From: Hymenoscyphus infarciens
Lineage: Eukaryota; Ascomycota; Leotiomycetes; Helotiales; Helotiaceae
NCBI GenBank assembly: GCA_001414345.1
Contig: LLCB01000040.1
Location: 208,237-272,236, forward strand
Reading direction: 5' to 3'
Length of the DNA: 64,000 bases
Below are positions 10,392-22,830 of this stretch, piece by piece. The notes under the pieces were generated by a model. It searched no databases. It was not told the DNA's origin and saw nothing but the letters and a program-made list of their open reading frames with translations. How positions within the stretch are numbered: the stretch's first letter is position 1; each line of letters starts with the position of its first letter. The position numbers were made by a program, and so were the translations under genes.

Positions 10392-12540
10392 AATTACATA
10401 AGCGAGTTTTTGTCTTTTCCTTGGTTTTCTTGGTGGGAAGCAGAGTTGTTACGAAGTTACGACTCTCTAATCCCATTTCTTTGTCGTTGTTCTATATCCG
10501 GGAGTGGCTTTGGTATACTACTGTACTATTATACATAACATAATTCGATCTTCATAGTGCTGGCTGGGTCTTTACTTTGTAAGTAGAAGATAGCACCATC
10601 GCCTAATAATATACCCACTCCATCATATTTGAGAGACGTACTTTATAATTCTAGAAAGTAAGGAATGCCAAGTCGGTTGTATTTGTAACCATGTCAGTCC
10701 TCTCGTCTCCCCAGCTACCTTAGGAAAACAATAAGTGAGAGTCTAGAATCATATTTCCCCCGTAGTTCTTCTTACTGAAACAGGTAGATATTCATAGACC
10801 CTAGTTATTTCTCCTTCTACAGTGCTAAGGCTTTTAAAAGTTAAATCCTAGTTTCGTAGTAAACTAACCTCCTAGCTCTCTCCTCTACAGAGAGAGAAAT
10901 ATCACTCTGATTGAAAAAGACTGTTTTATTTACAGCAAGCGCTACTTTCCTTCTCTTCTCTTCTCTTAGGAGACTAAACAAAAGTGCCAACTTCATACTT
11001 CTAGTTAAAGAATTCAATCTCTCACTTCCTAGTCACTACTCGCCAACTTGAAACCTACCCTTAAAAGAACTCCTCGTTGAAAAGGACGTAAATCTACTAC
11101 TTCGATCTCTATTATCACAGGATGGTCATATCGAATGGAGTTCGTTATCTTGCCCTAGTCGAGGCTCAAAAGAAGGTAGAGTCAATATGATCAATGTGTG
11201 GTATGTAAAACGTCTGCTAAAGAGAGAGAAGAGTGCGGAGCACTTTCGTAACTATATACAGGTCTGCCAGGTCACGTGTGCACCCCACAACATCTATTTA
11301 CCTTTACTTAAGTAAAAAGAGAAAATCTAGCGGTCTCTTGATTGAGATCTTTCAACTCCTCTCTTACTTTTAACTTTAATTTCTATGCTAAGGTACTTAC
11401 TAAGTTGCGGAAATACGTGGAATCTAGTAGTAAAGTAGGAATAGGAAGAACGACTTACTATTCCTTTATCGACTTAGAAAGTAGAGAAGAAAGAAGGAGA
11501 TATAGTTTAAATTTCGCAAGGATCGCTGTACTTAGTGCTCTATAGAGAATCTCTCAAAGCCTATCTTTCCTTGGAAAATCTCTAATACTAGTACTAGGTA
11601 ATATATAAAGAATAACTCTCCTTAGAATTTAAAACACCGGAAAATACTAAAATATCTTTAAGTAGCTTTAGAAATAAAGACATCTATTCCTAGATACTAG
11701 AGCCTAGAAATAGCAACGACGATATTTCAAATAAAGCTTTTCCTTTGTATAATAATTACCTAAGAAATAGAAAGAAAGAAAAAAACTCTCCGCTTTATAT
11801 AGATATAGATATATATAGAAAGAGCGACGTTTTAAAAGGAAAATCTCTAGACTCTAATTATTTAAATCAAGAAAAGGAGAATAAACCTAGAATTTATATC
11901 GAAAGAAAAACTTCTTTATTCCTATTCCGAGGTAAACTACTAAGAGCTCTATAGAAATACTTATTCTTACTACTACTTCTAGACTACCTAGGAATAGCTC
12001 CGAGAAAGGGAAAAAAAAACGATTATAATCTATCGATAAATTAGTTACCTAGATCCTTAGGTTACTTGGAAAACAAACTCATATTTGGAAAATCTCCATA
12101 GCTATTAGTAGATAGCTAGCCTACTAGTGAAGATCTATATAAACATAGAGCTCTTCTAAACAGGGTATTAAACCGCATTCTCAAAGAGTTGTTATAAAGT
12201 GTTTAAACTATAGAGCTAGGGAATCTCTTAACCGATAAAGTGCTCTGTCTAATTTAACACATAGTCCTTCTTATTAATATCTATCTAGAAACTAGTAAGC
12301 TACTAGAGAAGCTCTTATATCCCTTTCTATATTAACGAATACGTTTACAACGTCGTATTACTTAATATCTAAGTCAAATCTAGTAGTAATAGCTATAGCT
12401 ATTTAGAATGATCTTACTACGAGCGTGGCAGCATATGTCGAAAGGATAGTATCTTCTTATTAGAGATCACCTCTAACTACGAGCTAAGCTTAGCATCGAA
12501 TTAGATAGTTTATAGAGTTGTATTTATATGTGAATACCTA

Positions 12541-12703
12541 CTTTAAGGGTAACGGTTTCGTCTTAGCGTTTTGTCTTTCAATAATACGCCAGTATTTCCT
12601 TTTCTCTAGGTTCTTGATATCGAGCTCCGATTCATCTTTGAAGTGCTCGGGGTTAGGATAGAAGAAGAGGCCAAGTAAATCGTTATTGATATAGTATTAA
12701 ACA
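12541..12703 (-). pseudogene. Relic of a coding segment in decayed repeat
   Basis: Read on the minus strand, this stretch is open for about 50 codons and looks coding (LLGLFFYPNPEHFKDESELD, then KRKYWRIIERQNAK). It ends at a stop and has frame-breaking stops upstream. Family not recognised. It is probably the tail of a transposon protein or captured gene that decayed with its surroundings. Confidence 0.3.
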
Positions 12704-12901
12704 ATAGGTAAATGAAATACTAAGAAGAAGTATCGACCTTATTCTAGTGGTAATTGTATATCTTTTATTTAGTGTATAAGCCATTTATAACCAAGGGTTT
12801 TCTGATTGTATGCTTGTAAGTAAAGATAGCGGAGTTTACCTAGGCTGAAGGAAAATATCCACGTAGCGCCAAGAGGCTGGGAAATTTGGAGCGCTGCAAT
12901 G

Positions 12902-13024
12902 TAGGTTACCTACAAAAAGTCCTAGTTCAGAAATTCCGATCACTCCGCGTGAGGTTATTGGCAGTTAACCTACAAGTAGCTGGACAAAAAACCATTGATC
13001 CCTTGCTATTGGTAGGTTACCTAC
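12902..13024. repeat. Repeated short palindrome GTAGGT-T-ACCTAC
   Basis: The 13-mer occurs near 12902-12914 and 13012-13024, with a partial copy (GTTAACCTAC) between them near 12966. Each full copy is self-complementary around one base. No gene is associated. Confidence 0.5.
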
Positions 13025-13494
13025 GAAGAGCAGTGCAAATAAAGGAGACAATGTCAAGACACCAGAACTAGAGACCAATAAGTATAGTACCTGATTCTAC
13101 TTTAGTTACTCTACTCGTTGCGTCCTTATTTTGCCCCCCGTTCTCGGCCTCGACAGTGAGCAGGCTCGAGGCAGTCGAAAACGGATGATAGTACAGATAA
13201 CAGCGTGTTAGTTTCAAGATAAGACTTCTTAGGTATTAAATTTCTGATTTAGAGTCTATTTACTAACTCGAAAGAGGAAAGAGAATAAGCTGAGAGTGGC
13301 ATTTTTGTGTCTGTTAATTTACAACAATAGAAGTACAAGTTTTCCTACAAGGTGTGGTTTGTTGTAGATTTACAAACTCCATATTCCATGCCCCCCTATG
13401 ACTTTTTGAGAAATTCCCTTTCCCAGCAGGCCAGCCAGACCCAAAGCCCGGCCAAAAGTTGTACAATCATTTCTTCTCCTTCATACACCATATC

Positions 13495-14941
13495 TTACTT
13501 GATGATACGAGTCACCAATCCAGTTGCGACGGTTCGTCCTCCCTCACGGATGTTGAAACGTTGACCAGCTTCAACAGCAATTGGGTGGTGAATCTCACAT
13601 CTCATCTCGACGTTATCACCTGGCATAACCATCTTGGAGTCTAAATCCTCGGTTCCCTCAGGCCAGAAGAGGGCACAAGCCTCATCAGCGGTTCTCAAGA
13701 ACATCTGTGGTCGGTAGTTGTTCATGAATCCAGTGTGACGTCCACCCTCCTCCTTGCTGAGAACATACATGGAAACGAGGAACTCCTTGTGTGCCTTGGT
13801 AACTCCTGGCTTGGAGATGACCATTCCACGCTTGACATCTTCGCGCTTAATTCCTCGGAGGAGGAGACCGGAGTTGTCACCTGCTTGGGAGGTTTCGCAC
13901 GACTTCTTGAAGGTTTCGATGTCGGTGACCTTGGTTCGGAGTGGGGTTTCGCCTTTTCCTACGAGCTCGACTTCCTCATCTCTCTTTAATGTTCCTCGCT
14001 CGACACGACCGGATACGACTGTTCCACGACCTGGGATGGAGAAGACATCCTCGACGGACATGAGGAAAGGTTTGTCGAGATCTCTCTGTGGGGTTGGGAT
14101 CCAACTATCGACAGCAGCGAGTAACTCATCAATCTTCTCCTCACCAATCTCGGGTCTGCGTCCCTCCAAAGCGCAGAGTGCGGAACCGAGAATGATTGGT
14201 GTCTCATCTCCCTCAAATCCATATGTAGTTAACAACTCACGCATCTCCATCTCAACCAACTCCAACATTTCTGGATCCTCGAGAGCATCAACCTTGTTCA
14301 CGAAAACAACACACTTCTGGATACCGACCTGACGAGCGAGCAGGAGATGCTCTCTTGTCTGTGGCATTTGTCCATCGGAGGCGGCGACCACGATTACTGC
14401 TCCATCCATGTTGGCAGCACCAGTAATCATATTCTTAATGTAATCGGCGTGACCGGGACAATCGACGTGGGAGTAATGTTTGTTTTCCGTCGAGTACTCG
14501 ACGTGTGCCGTTGAGATTGTGATACCACGCTTTCGCTCTTCGGGGGCTTTATCAATTGCTCCATAATCCAAGAAATTTGCGAATCCCTTCTCTGCCTGTC
14601 GCTTTGTGATAGCTGCTGTTAATGTAGTCTGTTGATAGTCAGTGTCGGGCACTTCGGCATCCAAGTCTCGAGTCCAAATACCTTTCCGTGATCGACGTGA
14701 CCAATTGTACCTATTCCCTATTAGCAAGAGCTCAAAGATCAGCTGCGAAGATGCGCAAACCAATATTAACATGAGGTTTCGACCGCTCGAATGCGGTGGC
14801 GTATGTTCGTGCAGTGTTCAACACGGCAGCTCCTTTTTGGCCTCTCAGAGCATGTTGAAGCGGGCTAACGGTGGAACCTTGCAGCCATGATGACCGCGCG
14901 GTTCTAAGGAAAGGAGTGACTGATCGCGCGAATGCCGGCAT
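13495..14941 (-). CDS. TUF1: Mitochondrial translation elongation factor Tu
   Basis: Exons 14941-14761, 14710-14682 (29 nt) and 14628-13495 give 447 residues. EF-Tu is a GTPase that brings aminoacyl-tRNA to the ribosome. The basic, Ser/Arg-rich N terminus ([19 protein letters not shown], up to about RTYATAF) is a mitochondrial presequence, so this is the nuclear gene for the organelle factor. GTPase motifs are intact: GHVDHGKT P-loop (about 64-71), [18 protein letters not shown] and GSAL, followed by the beta-barrel domains 2 and 3 ending [11 protein letters not shown]. Introns are 50 and 53 nt. The micro-exon encodes exactly the TIGHVDHGK stretch, so correct splicing is needed to build the nucleotide site. 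The larger open frame that continues past 14628 runs through intron sequence and is not the protein. Confidence 0.96.
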
Positions 14942-15503
14942 TGTGAATTGAGGTGATGGCGAGCTGGAGGGATGGGGGGGAATAGGGAGGAATGGAAAGT
15001 TGTATGGATAGGAGGGAAATTTATTTTTTAGCGCATGTTTCTGTCGGCCCGGCATTCGGGTCGGGTCGCTGTCAGGTGATCCGCCCCTTTTTGGCTCCCG
15101 AGGTCCACTCGGCGGTCCTCCATACAAACACACTGAATTTCAAATATATTTTCCTGAGATTTCGATCCGTATTACAGAATAGTTATTTTGAACGCGGTGC
15201 TACTTTTCCGGTATTCATAGTGAATCCGACCGGCCCACACAAGCACCCCAGAATACGAGGCTTATGTTTCCCATAGACCCAATCTATCCAGCCAGCCAGA
15301 AGCTCTAGTCGCTCATAGATATACTCAACAAGCAACCACAAACTTACTTTTTAAGTTGACTCGGTATGTGGGGATGTCTAAGTCCTACAAGGTAGGAAAA
15401 TACTGGTACTATACAAAATACACACAAACTCACGTCGTCCGATTCATTGCCTTTAACCACGCGCCTCGTGGATCCCATCATATCGATTCGCCAGCCGCTA
15501 TGT
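14942..15503. other. Intergenic region between EF-Tu and S33 peptidase
   Basis: Holds the upstream region of the EF-Tu gene and the 3' flank of the peptidase gene, both on the minus strand. No ORF with support and no RNA gene seen. Confidence 0.55.
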
Positions 15504-17868
15504 TTATTCCTTATGAACCTCATTCATATAAGCCCGTTCAACCACTTCCAAATCCAACCCACTCAACCCCCCATTCTGTAACCCCTGTCCCCAAAACTTC
15601 GCCTCCTTATAAAAAGCCCTCTGCATATCAACAGCTGCACTCAAAACCTCAACCTCTTTATCCTCAAGCCCCTTCCTCTCGGCCTTCACATCAGGGTCGC
15701 CAAACCGGTGAAACGGCCACTCGTCAGCCTCACATATCTCCCACTTCTCCCCTTTCACAGGAACAGCAGGCACCTTCCCCTCTCTAAAATAATCCCGTAC
15801 CTTACCAATAGTACATCTAGAAACAGCAGCTAAAGTACAATGGCCCTCTGATTTCTGCTCAATGAGACCCGCGTCTTTGAATTTCCCTGCCATTTTGAAT
15901 GCCGCATGGAGGGGAGTCACGGGATCAGCGGTATTCCCGATGAAGAGTAAGGGGAAAGATGTTTTTATGGGTTTAGGATTGCGTGCTGGATTGTCATCCC
16001 AGCGCATGGGAGGGTCTATTGCTTCTATACCCCAGCCGTCGCAGCCGATCATGAGGGTCATCCAAACATCGGCCCATGAAGAAGTGTTGGCGAGATCTTC
16101 GTAGAAAACTTGGAGGTTTGGGATTGTTTCGTTGAGCTGGTTGTGTTAGGAGTCAAGTTCACGGAGAGGGTGAGTCGGTGAACTTACGACGTATCTCTTG
16201 TCGCTACACATGATTGCATTTTGTGCTTCATTTGGATAAGACATCGCCGGTAATGGAGAGCCACAAAAAGGCTGTATATCTAACCCAAACTTGAAAATCT
16301 GTTCTAAGATATCGTACGATCCCCGATAAATCAAGTCTGCAACCATAGCTAAAATGTGGAAGGTTGATGTAGGCGAATATAGGATAGCGAATGTGAGCAT
16401 CCTAAGATCTTCATAGGTAATGATAACTGGAGCCTTGAAATTTGTGTCGATGAGTGTGATGGGGTTTTCCTTAACGTTGGTCATGATTTCTTGGAAACGA
16501 TTTTCTACATCTTCAGCAGAATCTCCTGCCCTCCAAAGCGCGCATCTTCCGGCTGCTTGGTGACAGTATTTGGAGAAGGAATTGAAAACTGCGTCTGTAT
16601 CTCGAAGACTTCCTTTCCATACTGGGCCAACGTAATGGTCGGCATCGACAACACCGTCAAGTACTACGCGACCAACTCTGTCTGGAAACATCGACGCAAA
16701 GGTAGCTCCAAGAAGGGTCTGAAAATGGTTAGCTCAATCTGAAAGATTTGAAGAGATCAGACGTACTCCATAACTAAAACCCCAATAAACCAACTTGCCC
16801 TTGGTGTCGAGGTTGGTAGTATCTCCCGATGTGGTCTCATCCTTGGTGTTGACAACCACTTCATCGTCCCCACCCAAACTCTCAGTCCATTCATCCCAAG
16901 CATCAATAATGCTGAGCATATCCTGAGCAACGGTAGGCGTACTCAAATGTCTGAAAATACTATCATTTCCCTTTAAAGCATCCTTCTGCTCACAAAGTCT
17001 TGCAGTAGCCCTCGCTCTCACATCGAATTTCTGCATAGCCTGGTCACTGGAATTCACATTCCCAATCTCTCTTCCAGAAACAGCCCACATTGATCGATGA
17101 AAGGCACCGGTAACATAGTCCTCCTCCTCGTGATCATCCTCAATCGGAAACGAGAAACAATCAGCACGTGGGGTGGTGGCAGCAATTCCTCGGGGATCAA
17201 ACCCAATGACATCTTGGTCTGCACCAACAATTGCTTGCAATGATTTTCCAAGGATGAGTGCGGTCATTGTTCCTGAGCCTCCAGGACCCCCAGGGTTAAT
17301 CAAGAGAGGAGAGCTTGAATATGGCTGTGACCCAGTATGGATTCCTGGTGCTAGTACCAGTGCGATGTGAACCTTGGGATTATTCGATGAAGCATTCAAG
17401 GGGCGGTGATAATCCATGGCAACTGTTAGACGGGCGCATTTGTATGTTCCGATATCTCTGTAACATGGATGCCATTCGAGTTTCTCGCTGGGAGTAATCT
17501 GTAGAATTGTTAGTCGTGGGAGGATGCGATTTGGAAATTCGGCGTACTTCGTCAAATGACCAGCTGGTGGCATCGCTGTCATCCTCCTGTTTATTGAATG
17601 AAAGAAGACCGGGGATCGTAAAAAGCGACCACCACGAGAATAAAAGAATTGCGACGAAGATACCCAACGCTCGAGGCCGACGCGTGGAGATGGGTCTTCG
17701 CTTGAAACCATCGCCTGTACATGTAAGACCATTACTCTCGCTCATATTTATTCGTACTCGATCTCTGTTTCTGGATGCATCCCGAATCTCAGACGTAGCG
17801 TCCTCATAATAGCCTGCTGCACTGAGAAGTCTAGTCTTCTCATCGATAGCCTCGTTGATTCGGGCCAT
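15504..17868 (-). CDS. Membrane-anchored alpha/beta hydrolase, S33 tripeptidyl-aminopeptidase type
   Basis: Exons 17868-17548, 17498-16767, 16718-16188 and 16136-15504, all phase-0 junctions, give 738 residues. A basic cytosolic N terminus (MARINEAIDEKTRLL...) precedes one transmembrane segment (about 68-90, ALGIFVAILLFSWWSLF), a type II signal anchor that places the catalytic part outside or in the vacuole lumen. Hydrolase motifs: LLINPGGPGGSG (oxyanion region), FDPRG, the nucleophile elbow GFSYG (Ser about 349) at the end of exon 2, then C-terminal GNTADPVTP (Asp) and EGHCTL (His) in the TAP-like domain. Family members release N-terminal peptides; the substrate here is not known. The frame is open further upstream, but only from TTG, so the ATG at 17868 is used. 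Good splice sites and intact catalytic residues make this firm. Confidence 0.92.
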
Positions 17869-19114
17869 CTTTGGTACCTCTGGGAATATGATCGCGAATT
17901 TCAACCTGGAAGTCCAGCGACGAGGAAAACAAAAGGAATTATGAAAATAAGAAACGCTCGCTGAGCTCAAGGAGATGTCAAGAACTGTAGAGACTACGAC
18001 AGTCTATTCTGTCTTGTTGTTGGTTACGTAGGTCGCGATGCACGAGGGCATCAACAACGTTCTGAAGGCAGCCAAATGCGTCAGCTGGACACCACCAGGG
18101 AGGGACATTCTCACCGACGCTTACCGCGCTAGGATAGGATGTGAATGTGCCGCCTTCAAAAAGTGTAGTGACTGCGCGGCACCTTCTTAAAAGGTCAGAG
18201 ATATATCAATAGAGCCAGTGAGCTGCGCGGTGTGCGAGAAATGCCCTTGATTTGAAGTGTTTCATGTCGTCATTGAGGCCGGGAATCGCATCAATTAGTT
18301 GCAGGAGGGGTTTGCATGGGTTTCGGATTCGGCGCGTGATTCTATTTTCTCCTTCAAATTCTTAGAGTTGATCGAGTTGAATAGAGCTTCTCGTAGAACA
18401 GTAGATGACTCTGATTTTAATTCTAATCTTGCCCTGTTTACCGCAAGAAAATGCAAGATTGGGATGTCTATCACGTGCCTTCAGCCCTTTTCCATGTCTT
18501 GGAAATTGTGCTTCGACAATATCAGTCATCTCAGTCATCTCTTTTCTATTCTATACAGGCCAGTCGGGCATCTCTCAGAGTGATTCTGGCTTATACTCTG
18601 GTACTCCTGGATGTGATTCATACCCAGGGGTACTCTACTGGACCAGATGCCTGGGATTTCCCATTTTACCTAGGTAGTCTTTAAGTTCAAGCAATAGAAG
18701 GAAGAATACCTTTTTGTCAGCGGTATTTATCCCCAGCAGAGACTGAAGAAAAGGGAAAGAAGTACCTTAGGTACTCCAGATTCAAAAAGATTCAACTCGG
18801 AAAATTGAGGATACCTGAGAAGCTAAATGCGTAATGCATGTGTTTGATTGAAATTCTGCATCTGCTCGCCAGTCTCGAAGATTCGATTCTTCTAAAGACT
18901 ATTTTCTCTGCCTTCAGGAATGATGGTGGAATTTTCAACCTCCTTTCTGGGCACGGGTAGAATCCACCCATTATCACCAGTTTCTTTAAGAGAGAAAGTT
19001 CACTTGTCAATGAATTTCCTTCCAAACCAACTACTTGAGCAGTCGCTCCGGCAACGAAGGGAAAATAGAAAAACGAATCGCAAAATACCGAGAAATACGA
19101 TCGGCGCTAAGAAA
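17869..19114. other. Intergenic, no gene seen
   Basis: Contains the upstream region of the S33 peptidase gene. Short overlapping frames on both strands (for example 18299-18583, 18405-18677) show no domain, signal or splice logic. A coding-like stretch may begin shortly before 19115 (see next entry). Confidence 0.45.
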
Positions 19115-19772
19115 ATGTCGGAAGCAGGAGAACCAATGCCAGAAACAGAATACATGAATGCCGAGGAACTTCTGGAAAGTCTCCGGCGCGAGATAGCCCG
19201 ACTGCAGTTCTGTTGAGGTGGCAGCGTCCCCATTCAACGGAGCCAAATGAAGGAGATCGATATGAATCATGGCGGAACGGCTAGCATTCGCTGGCCTCCC
19301 CTCCTGTCACGATTCGCTGGGACAATAGCCATGGCACAATTTCCAAAAGTAATTTGCCTACCGAGCCAGGATCTCAGGGACTTCATGAATTGGAAACAGA
19401 CTGCAGGCTCGCAAGCCTTGGGCCAGATTATGTTTCTTCGTCGTTGGGCCCTGAGAAGATTTTCGAGGAAACGATTGATTGTATGGAAGCAAGCGCGTTT
19501 TCAACCACCTTCAATCCATACGATTTTGGTATTGTGGAAGCTGTGAAAACGGCATTGCTTCTTGGGGTGAGGCTATTCAAGAAGCATGGCAAGCTTATAG
19601 CGGAAGGGGAAAAAGAAACTTGGGGTGTTGTGGCGGTGTTCAAACTGCCCACGGGTTTGTGCAATTTGAATGTAAGAAGGTCTTTCTGTTGGGTTTCTAG
19701 TTTAAACGGGACGCTGATACCACCTAGGTGCATACGAAAACTTTCACCCGGGAAGCAAACAATAATGGCTGA
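19115..19772 (+). CDS. Putative gene or gene remnant of unknown function, structure unresolved
   Basis: Two coding-like blocks lie on the plus strand. The first (ATG at 19115, MSEAGEPMPETEYMNAEELL, then ESLRREIARLQ) looks like a short coiled-coil segment and meets a stop at about 19214. The second (about 19380-19670) reads GPEKIFEETIDCMEASAFST and later LLLGVRLFKKHGKLIAEGEK, WGVVAVFKLPTGLCNLN. A good intron (GTAAGA at 19671 to CCACCTAG at 19729) then leads to VHTKTFTREANNNG and a stop at 19770-19772. I could not find a donor/acceptor pair that joins the two blocks in frame, so an exon border is missed, the start lies elsewhere, or the gene is broken. No family is recognised. Confidence 0.35.
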
Positions 19773-21645
19773 TGAGCGCTCCTGAAATTAGCTTTGCTTC
19801 TCCGTGGTTGATTCTGACAGCTCGCCAGTTGACATTTACCTAATCCTGCTTGTTATGTTGCGTGCTACCTACATGTTTCCGTATGAGTCGGAAAAACCTC
19901 GAGTGATAGATGGCAGTAAGCGATTATTCCGCGTTTTTGCAAAGACCCCTTTCCTTCCTTCTATTCTGGTTATAATATTCCACTTTCAGGTCTTGTGACA
20001 AGCACTCCCGACGGGCTCGATTCAAACTCTCGAAAGTCGCCGCTAGCTTAGTAGAGAGAGGGAGCGAAAATCGGTGTATCTTGTTCAGAGGTCAAGAGTG
20101 AGTTCCGGGGATAGAAACTTTTCATCTACTGTGGAGAAATGATGCTGCTCCAGTCGCGATGCGACATTTTATCCATTCACAAAGAGTATGGGCATGAGGT
20201 TTATGTGGATCCAGTGCCAATAGTCAAGCGAGGTTCACCCATCGCTTGACTTCACTCCATAGCGAACTTCGCCTTCTAGTTACCTCCGAGGTACTCGCGT
20301 GCTTTTGTTTAATACCAAGTACCTATGGAATGTTTAATAGGAAATACTACAAGTAGTATGTATGGCTATAGTTGCGTCGCCAGGAATCTGATGTTTCCAG
20401 AAAGTCACAAAACACTAAAAGAAATTTGCTACGCCGTGGGATTGCATATACTTGAATAGGTGATGTAAAACTCAAACTCCCACCTCCTGTAAAGAAATCA
20501 AACACCGAGCTGGTAGTTAAGCATCACAGCCAAAGTAGTTCACTCCCGACACCAAGGAGAGAAAATTGACGCATCCTGGCTATACAGCTGTGGTAACGAT
20601 GATTGCTTTCATTTTAGCAGCCAGGATTTATTGGAACTACAACCAAAAGTCAATTTTTTGTTTGGAGTCTGCTTCCTGTGAAGTAAGACCACGAACGGGT
20701 ATAGTTTTTGGGGTAGGTCGCTTAAGATGAGCTACCATGATAAATATAAGGGTGGCTTATTTACACTTGGCTACGGACACGGACTGAGCCATTGTATTGA
20801 GAAAGCCCATAATTTCCGCTCTTTTATATCGACCAGAGCGATAATTCAATGCAACAATAAGATGTTCTGGAAACTACACTGTAATAGACATCCCACGAAC
20901 CCACTCTTGTCGCCACACTACTTCTAAAACCGCTTAGCGCCACCGCTCCATTCTACCAAAAAGCATGAGCAAAATACCGAGAAGACTTTACGAAAAATAG
21001 GTAAGAAGAAGTTGAGGTGGCAAAACCTGATTTCACACCCCCAGCGACCGCGAGGCAGTACTGATGCGAGGGCCCCCGGGTTTTGTGCTACAATATAGCA
21101 ATGTAACACACTCCAACTGAAGTTGGGTTGGATCTTCTCCGGCTGCTTTCGAGGTACATCGCCGGCTCGTTTCAGCCATAAGGCCTAATCTGGGCTTCGA
21201 GTCGATTGGTTCACGATGTGCCGGAATTTAGATATCTCTTGTGTGTGGAGTGGTGGGTCTTTCGCCTAATTCTCGGGGTTGAGGAAATAAACATATATGC
21301 GAAGGGGGTGTTATAAAGTAAGGGGAACCTGAGGCTACGATTCTTTAGAGTCACGTAGCTTAGTAATTGCTTTCGTGAAATTTAATAGGAAAACATGGTG
21401 ATGCTTGATTTGATCAAAAGAAGAGTAATTTGTCTTATTCTGTGTCGGGGAGGTTGATTATTTGTCGCCTCGCTCCACCTGGGTTTGACGAAATTCTCTT
21501 CACCTCGAAACCAAAGCTTAAAAGCAGGCAAGTCTTGAACTCTATTATCATAACGCTGTTCCATTAATTTTGTTCAAACTGCACACTCACACTCGTTAAC
21601 CGCGGTGTTATTAGCGATCGAAAAGCGCTGCGGCCGGTGATTTTG
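19773..21645. other. Intergenic, no gene seen
   Basis: Mixed-composition DNA without a supported gene. An ATG-initiated 66-codon frame at 20727-20927 (MSYHDKYKGGLFTLGYGHGL) is the best open frame but has no domain or context, so it is not called. Confidence 0.45.
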
Positions 21646-21648
21646 TTA

Positions 21649-22074
21649 GGGCCTGTTTGGCTCGCATAAATTATTTACATGGGTATTTAACGAGATGTCC
21701 TGAATAGTAACCACGTATAAGTTGGTGCATATCATCAATTATTCCTTAATATATTGAGTAATCGTTTAGCTCGTAGTGTATATATTTTTAGTAAGTGGCA
21801 TAGATAGGTGTCCTAGTAGTAAGAAAACATATATATATAAAGTTTTAAAGATTTACGCCTCTAGAGATCTAAATCTTTTTTTGGTGGTGTATATCCTATT
21901 TATATATGTACTAAGATATACGAGGTTAACCGAGGGCTTTGTATCACTTTTAAATATGTATGCTAAACACTAGTGTATATATGTAATTAGTGTATATATA
22001 TATATATATATATATATATTACCTCCTGATTTTTGGTGGTGTATATCCTAGATATGTACGAGCCAAACAGGCCT
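21649..22074. mobile_element. MITE family A, copy 1
   Basis: Termini GGGCCTGTTTGGCTCG (left) and CGAGCCAAACAGGCC (right) are inverse copies. Interior blocks (AAGATTTA.GCCTCTAGAG, AAATCTTTTTTTGGTGGT, ATTACCTCCTGATTTTTGGT) match copies at 29.2 and 40.7 kb. TTA precedes the left end, but the expected TTA is not preserved on the right. This copy keeps TG dinucleotides where the others have TA, so it is the least RIP-affected. A TA microsatellite lies inside near the right end. Non-coding. Confidence 0.75.
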
Positions 22075-22830
22075 GGGCTGTGACGGCTTGCGGGGAGCAC
22101 GTCTTCGTCTCAAAGATAGCGCTCCAGCTGTGATGTTTGAGATCAAGATTTACCCTAGTCACGTCATGATTGACACAGACACAGGGCAACCTGGAAGGGG
22201 TGCCACATGTGGCGGTGCATTTCCCCATATTTGAGGTGGCTGGGCTGGGAGCTATTTTCCCCACCATGACATCTCGAACAGAACCTTTCCCACCTGATGA
22301 CAGAGACGATCACGAGGCAAGACTCATGTCCATGCTGTCGGGTATGAATCAATCCAATGCATTTGTGCTCCTACGAGACGCAACGCGAGAACTTCACGAG
22401 AATGGTCACCGCTCCATCCAAAGATGCCTTGGTCAATGGGGTAGCTCCAGGTTTGATAACTTGGCACAGGAGAAGCTAAAACCAACCACTCGGTATTGTG
22501 CAATTCCTGTTCCACCAGTTCCACCAGTTCCACCAGTTAGATCTTCAACTTTCCAGGCATGTTTCGTCTCCCCGCAGCAAAAGGAGAGGCTAAGGGAGAT
22601 CTGGTGATGTGCAGATGGGCTAGAGCAAACCAAGCTTGCGCCACAGACGACATCATTGACCAACTGCCCCTCCTCCCCTTGTGGCTTTGTTGGTATATGA
22701 AGCTTCAGTACACTCCTGTTCTCTACCTTTTCCCACACAAACCACAATTTTTTCATCTGAATACCCTCGATCAGATACTCATCAGTTCTCAATTCATATC
22801 AGCATTCCAAAACATCCTTGAAACGCAATC
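22075..22830. other. Upstream region of the repeat-protein gene
   Basis: Non-coding. It includes a 9-bp minisatellite (TTCCACCAG, about three copies, 22510-22536) and two CCCCT motifs (22667-22671, 22675-22679), the core of the yeast/fungal stress-response element. A TATA-like GGTATATGAAG lies about 140 bp before the ATG. Long frames running through here into the gene use a false upstream extension. Confidence 0.5.
22667..22679 (+). promoter_or_regulatory. Possible stress-response elements (2 x CCCCT)
   Basis: Two CCCCT cores separated by 3 bp, about 155 bp upstream of the ATG of the repeat-protein gene. In yeasts and related fungi this core is bound by Msn2/4-type C2H2 factors. Function here is inference from position only. 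Confidence 0.3.

Larger units (their letters stand above)
10392..13494. other. Gene-free, AT-rich, RIP-like decayed DNA
   Basis: No intact gene. From about 10700 to 12880 the DNA is dominated by TA, CTA and TTA steps with few CA/TG, the pattern left by RIP in ascomycete repeats. ORFs such as 11342-11545 and 11745-11954 are products of this composition. I could not identify the original element. The last 600 bp (12900-13494) have normal composition and include the 3' flank of the EF-Tu gene. Confidence 0.6.

Noticed and set aside
11342..11954. Two ORFs in the AT-rich block
   Set aside because: Composition is that of RIP-mutated DNA; no domain and no splice support.
13754..14332. 192-codon plus-strand frame antisense to EF-Tu
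   Set aside because: Shadow of the strongly conserved EF-Tu exon.
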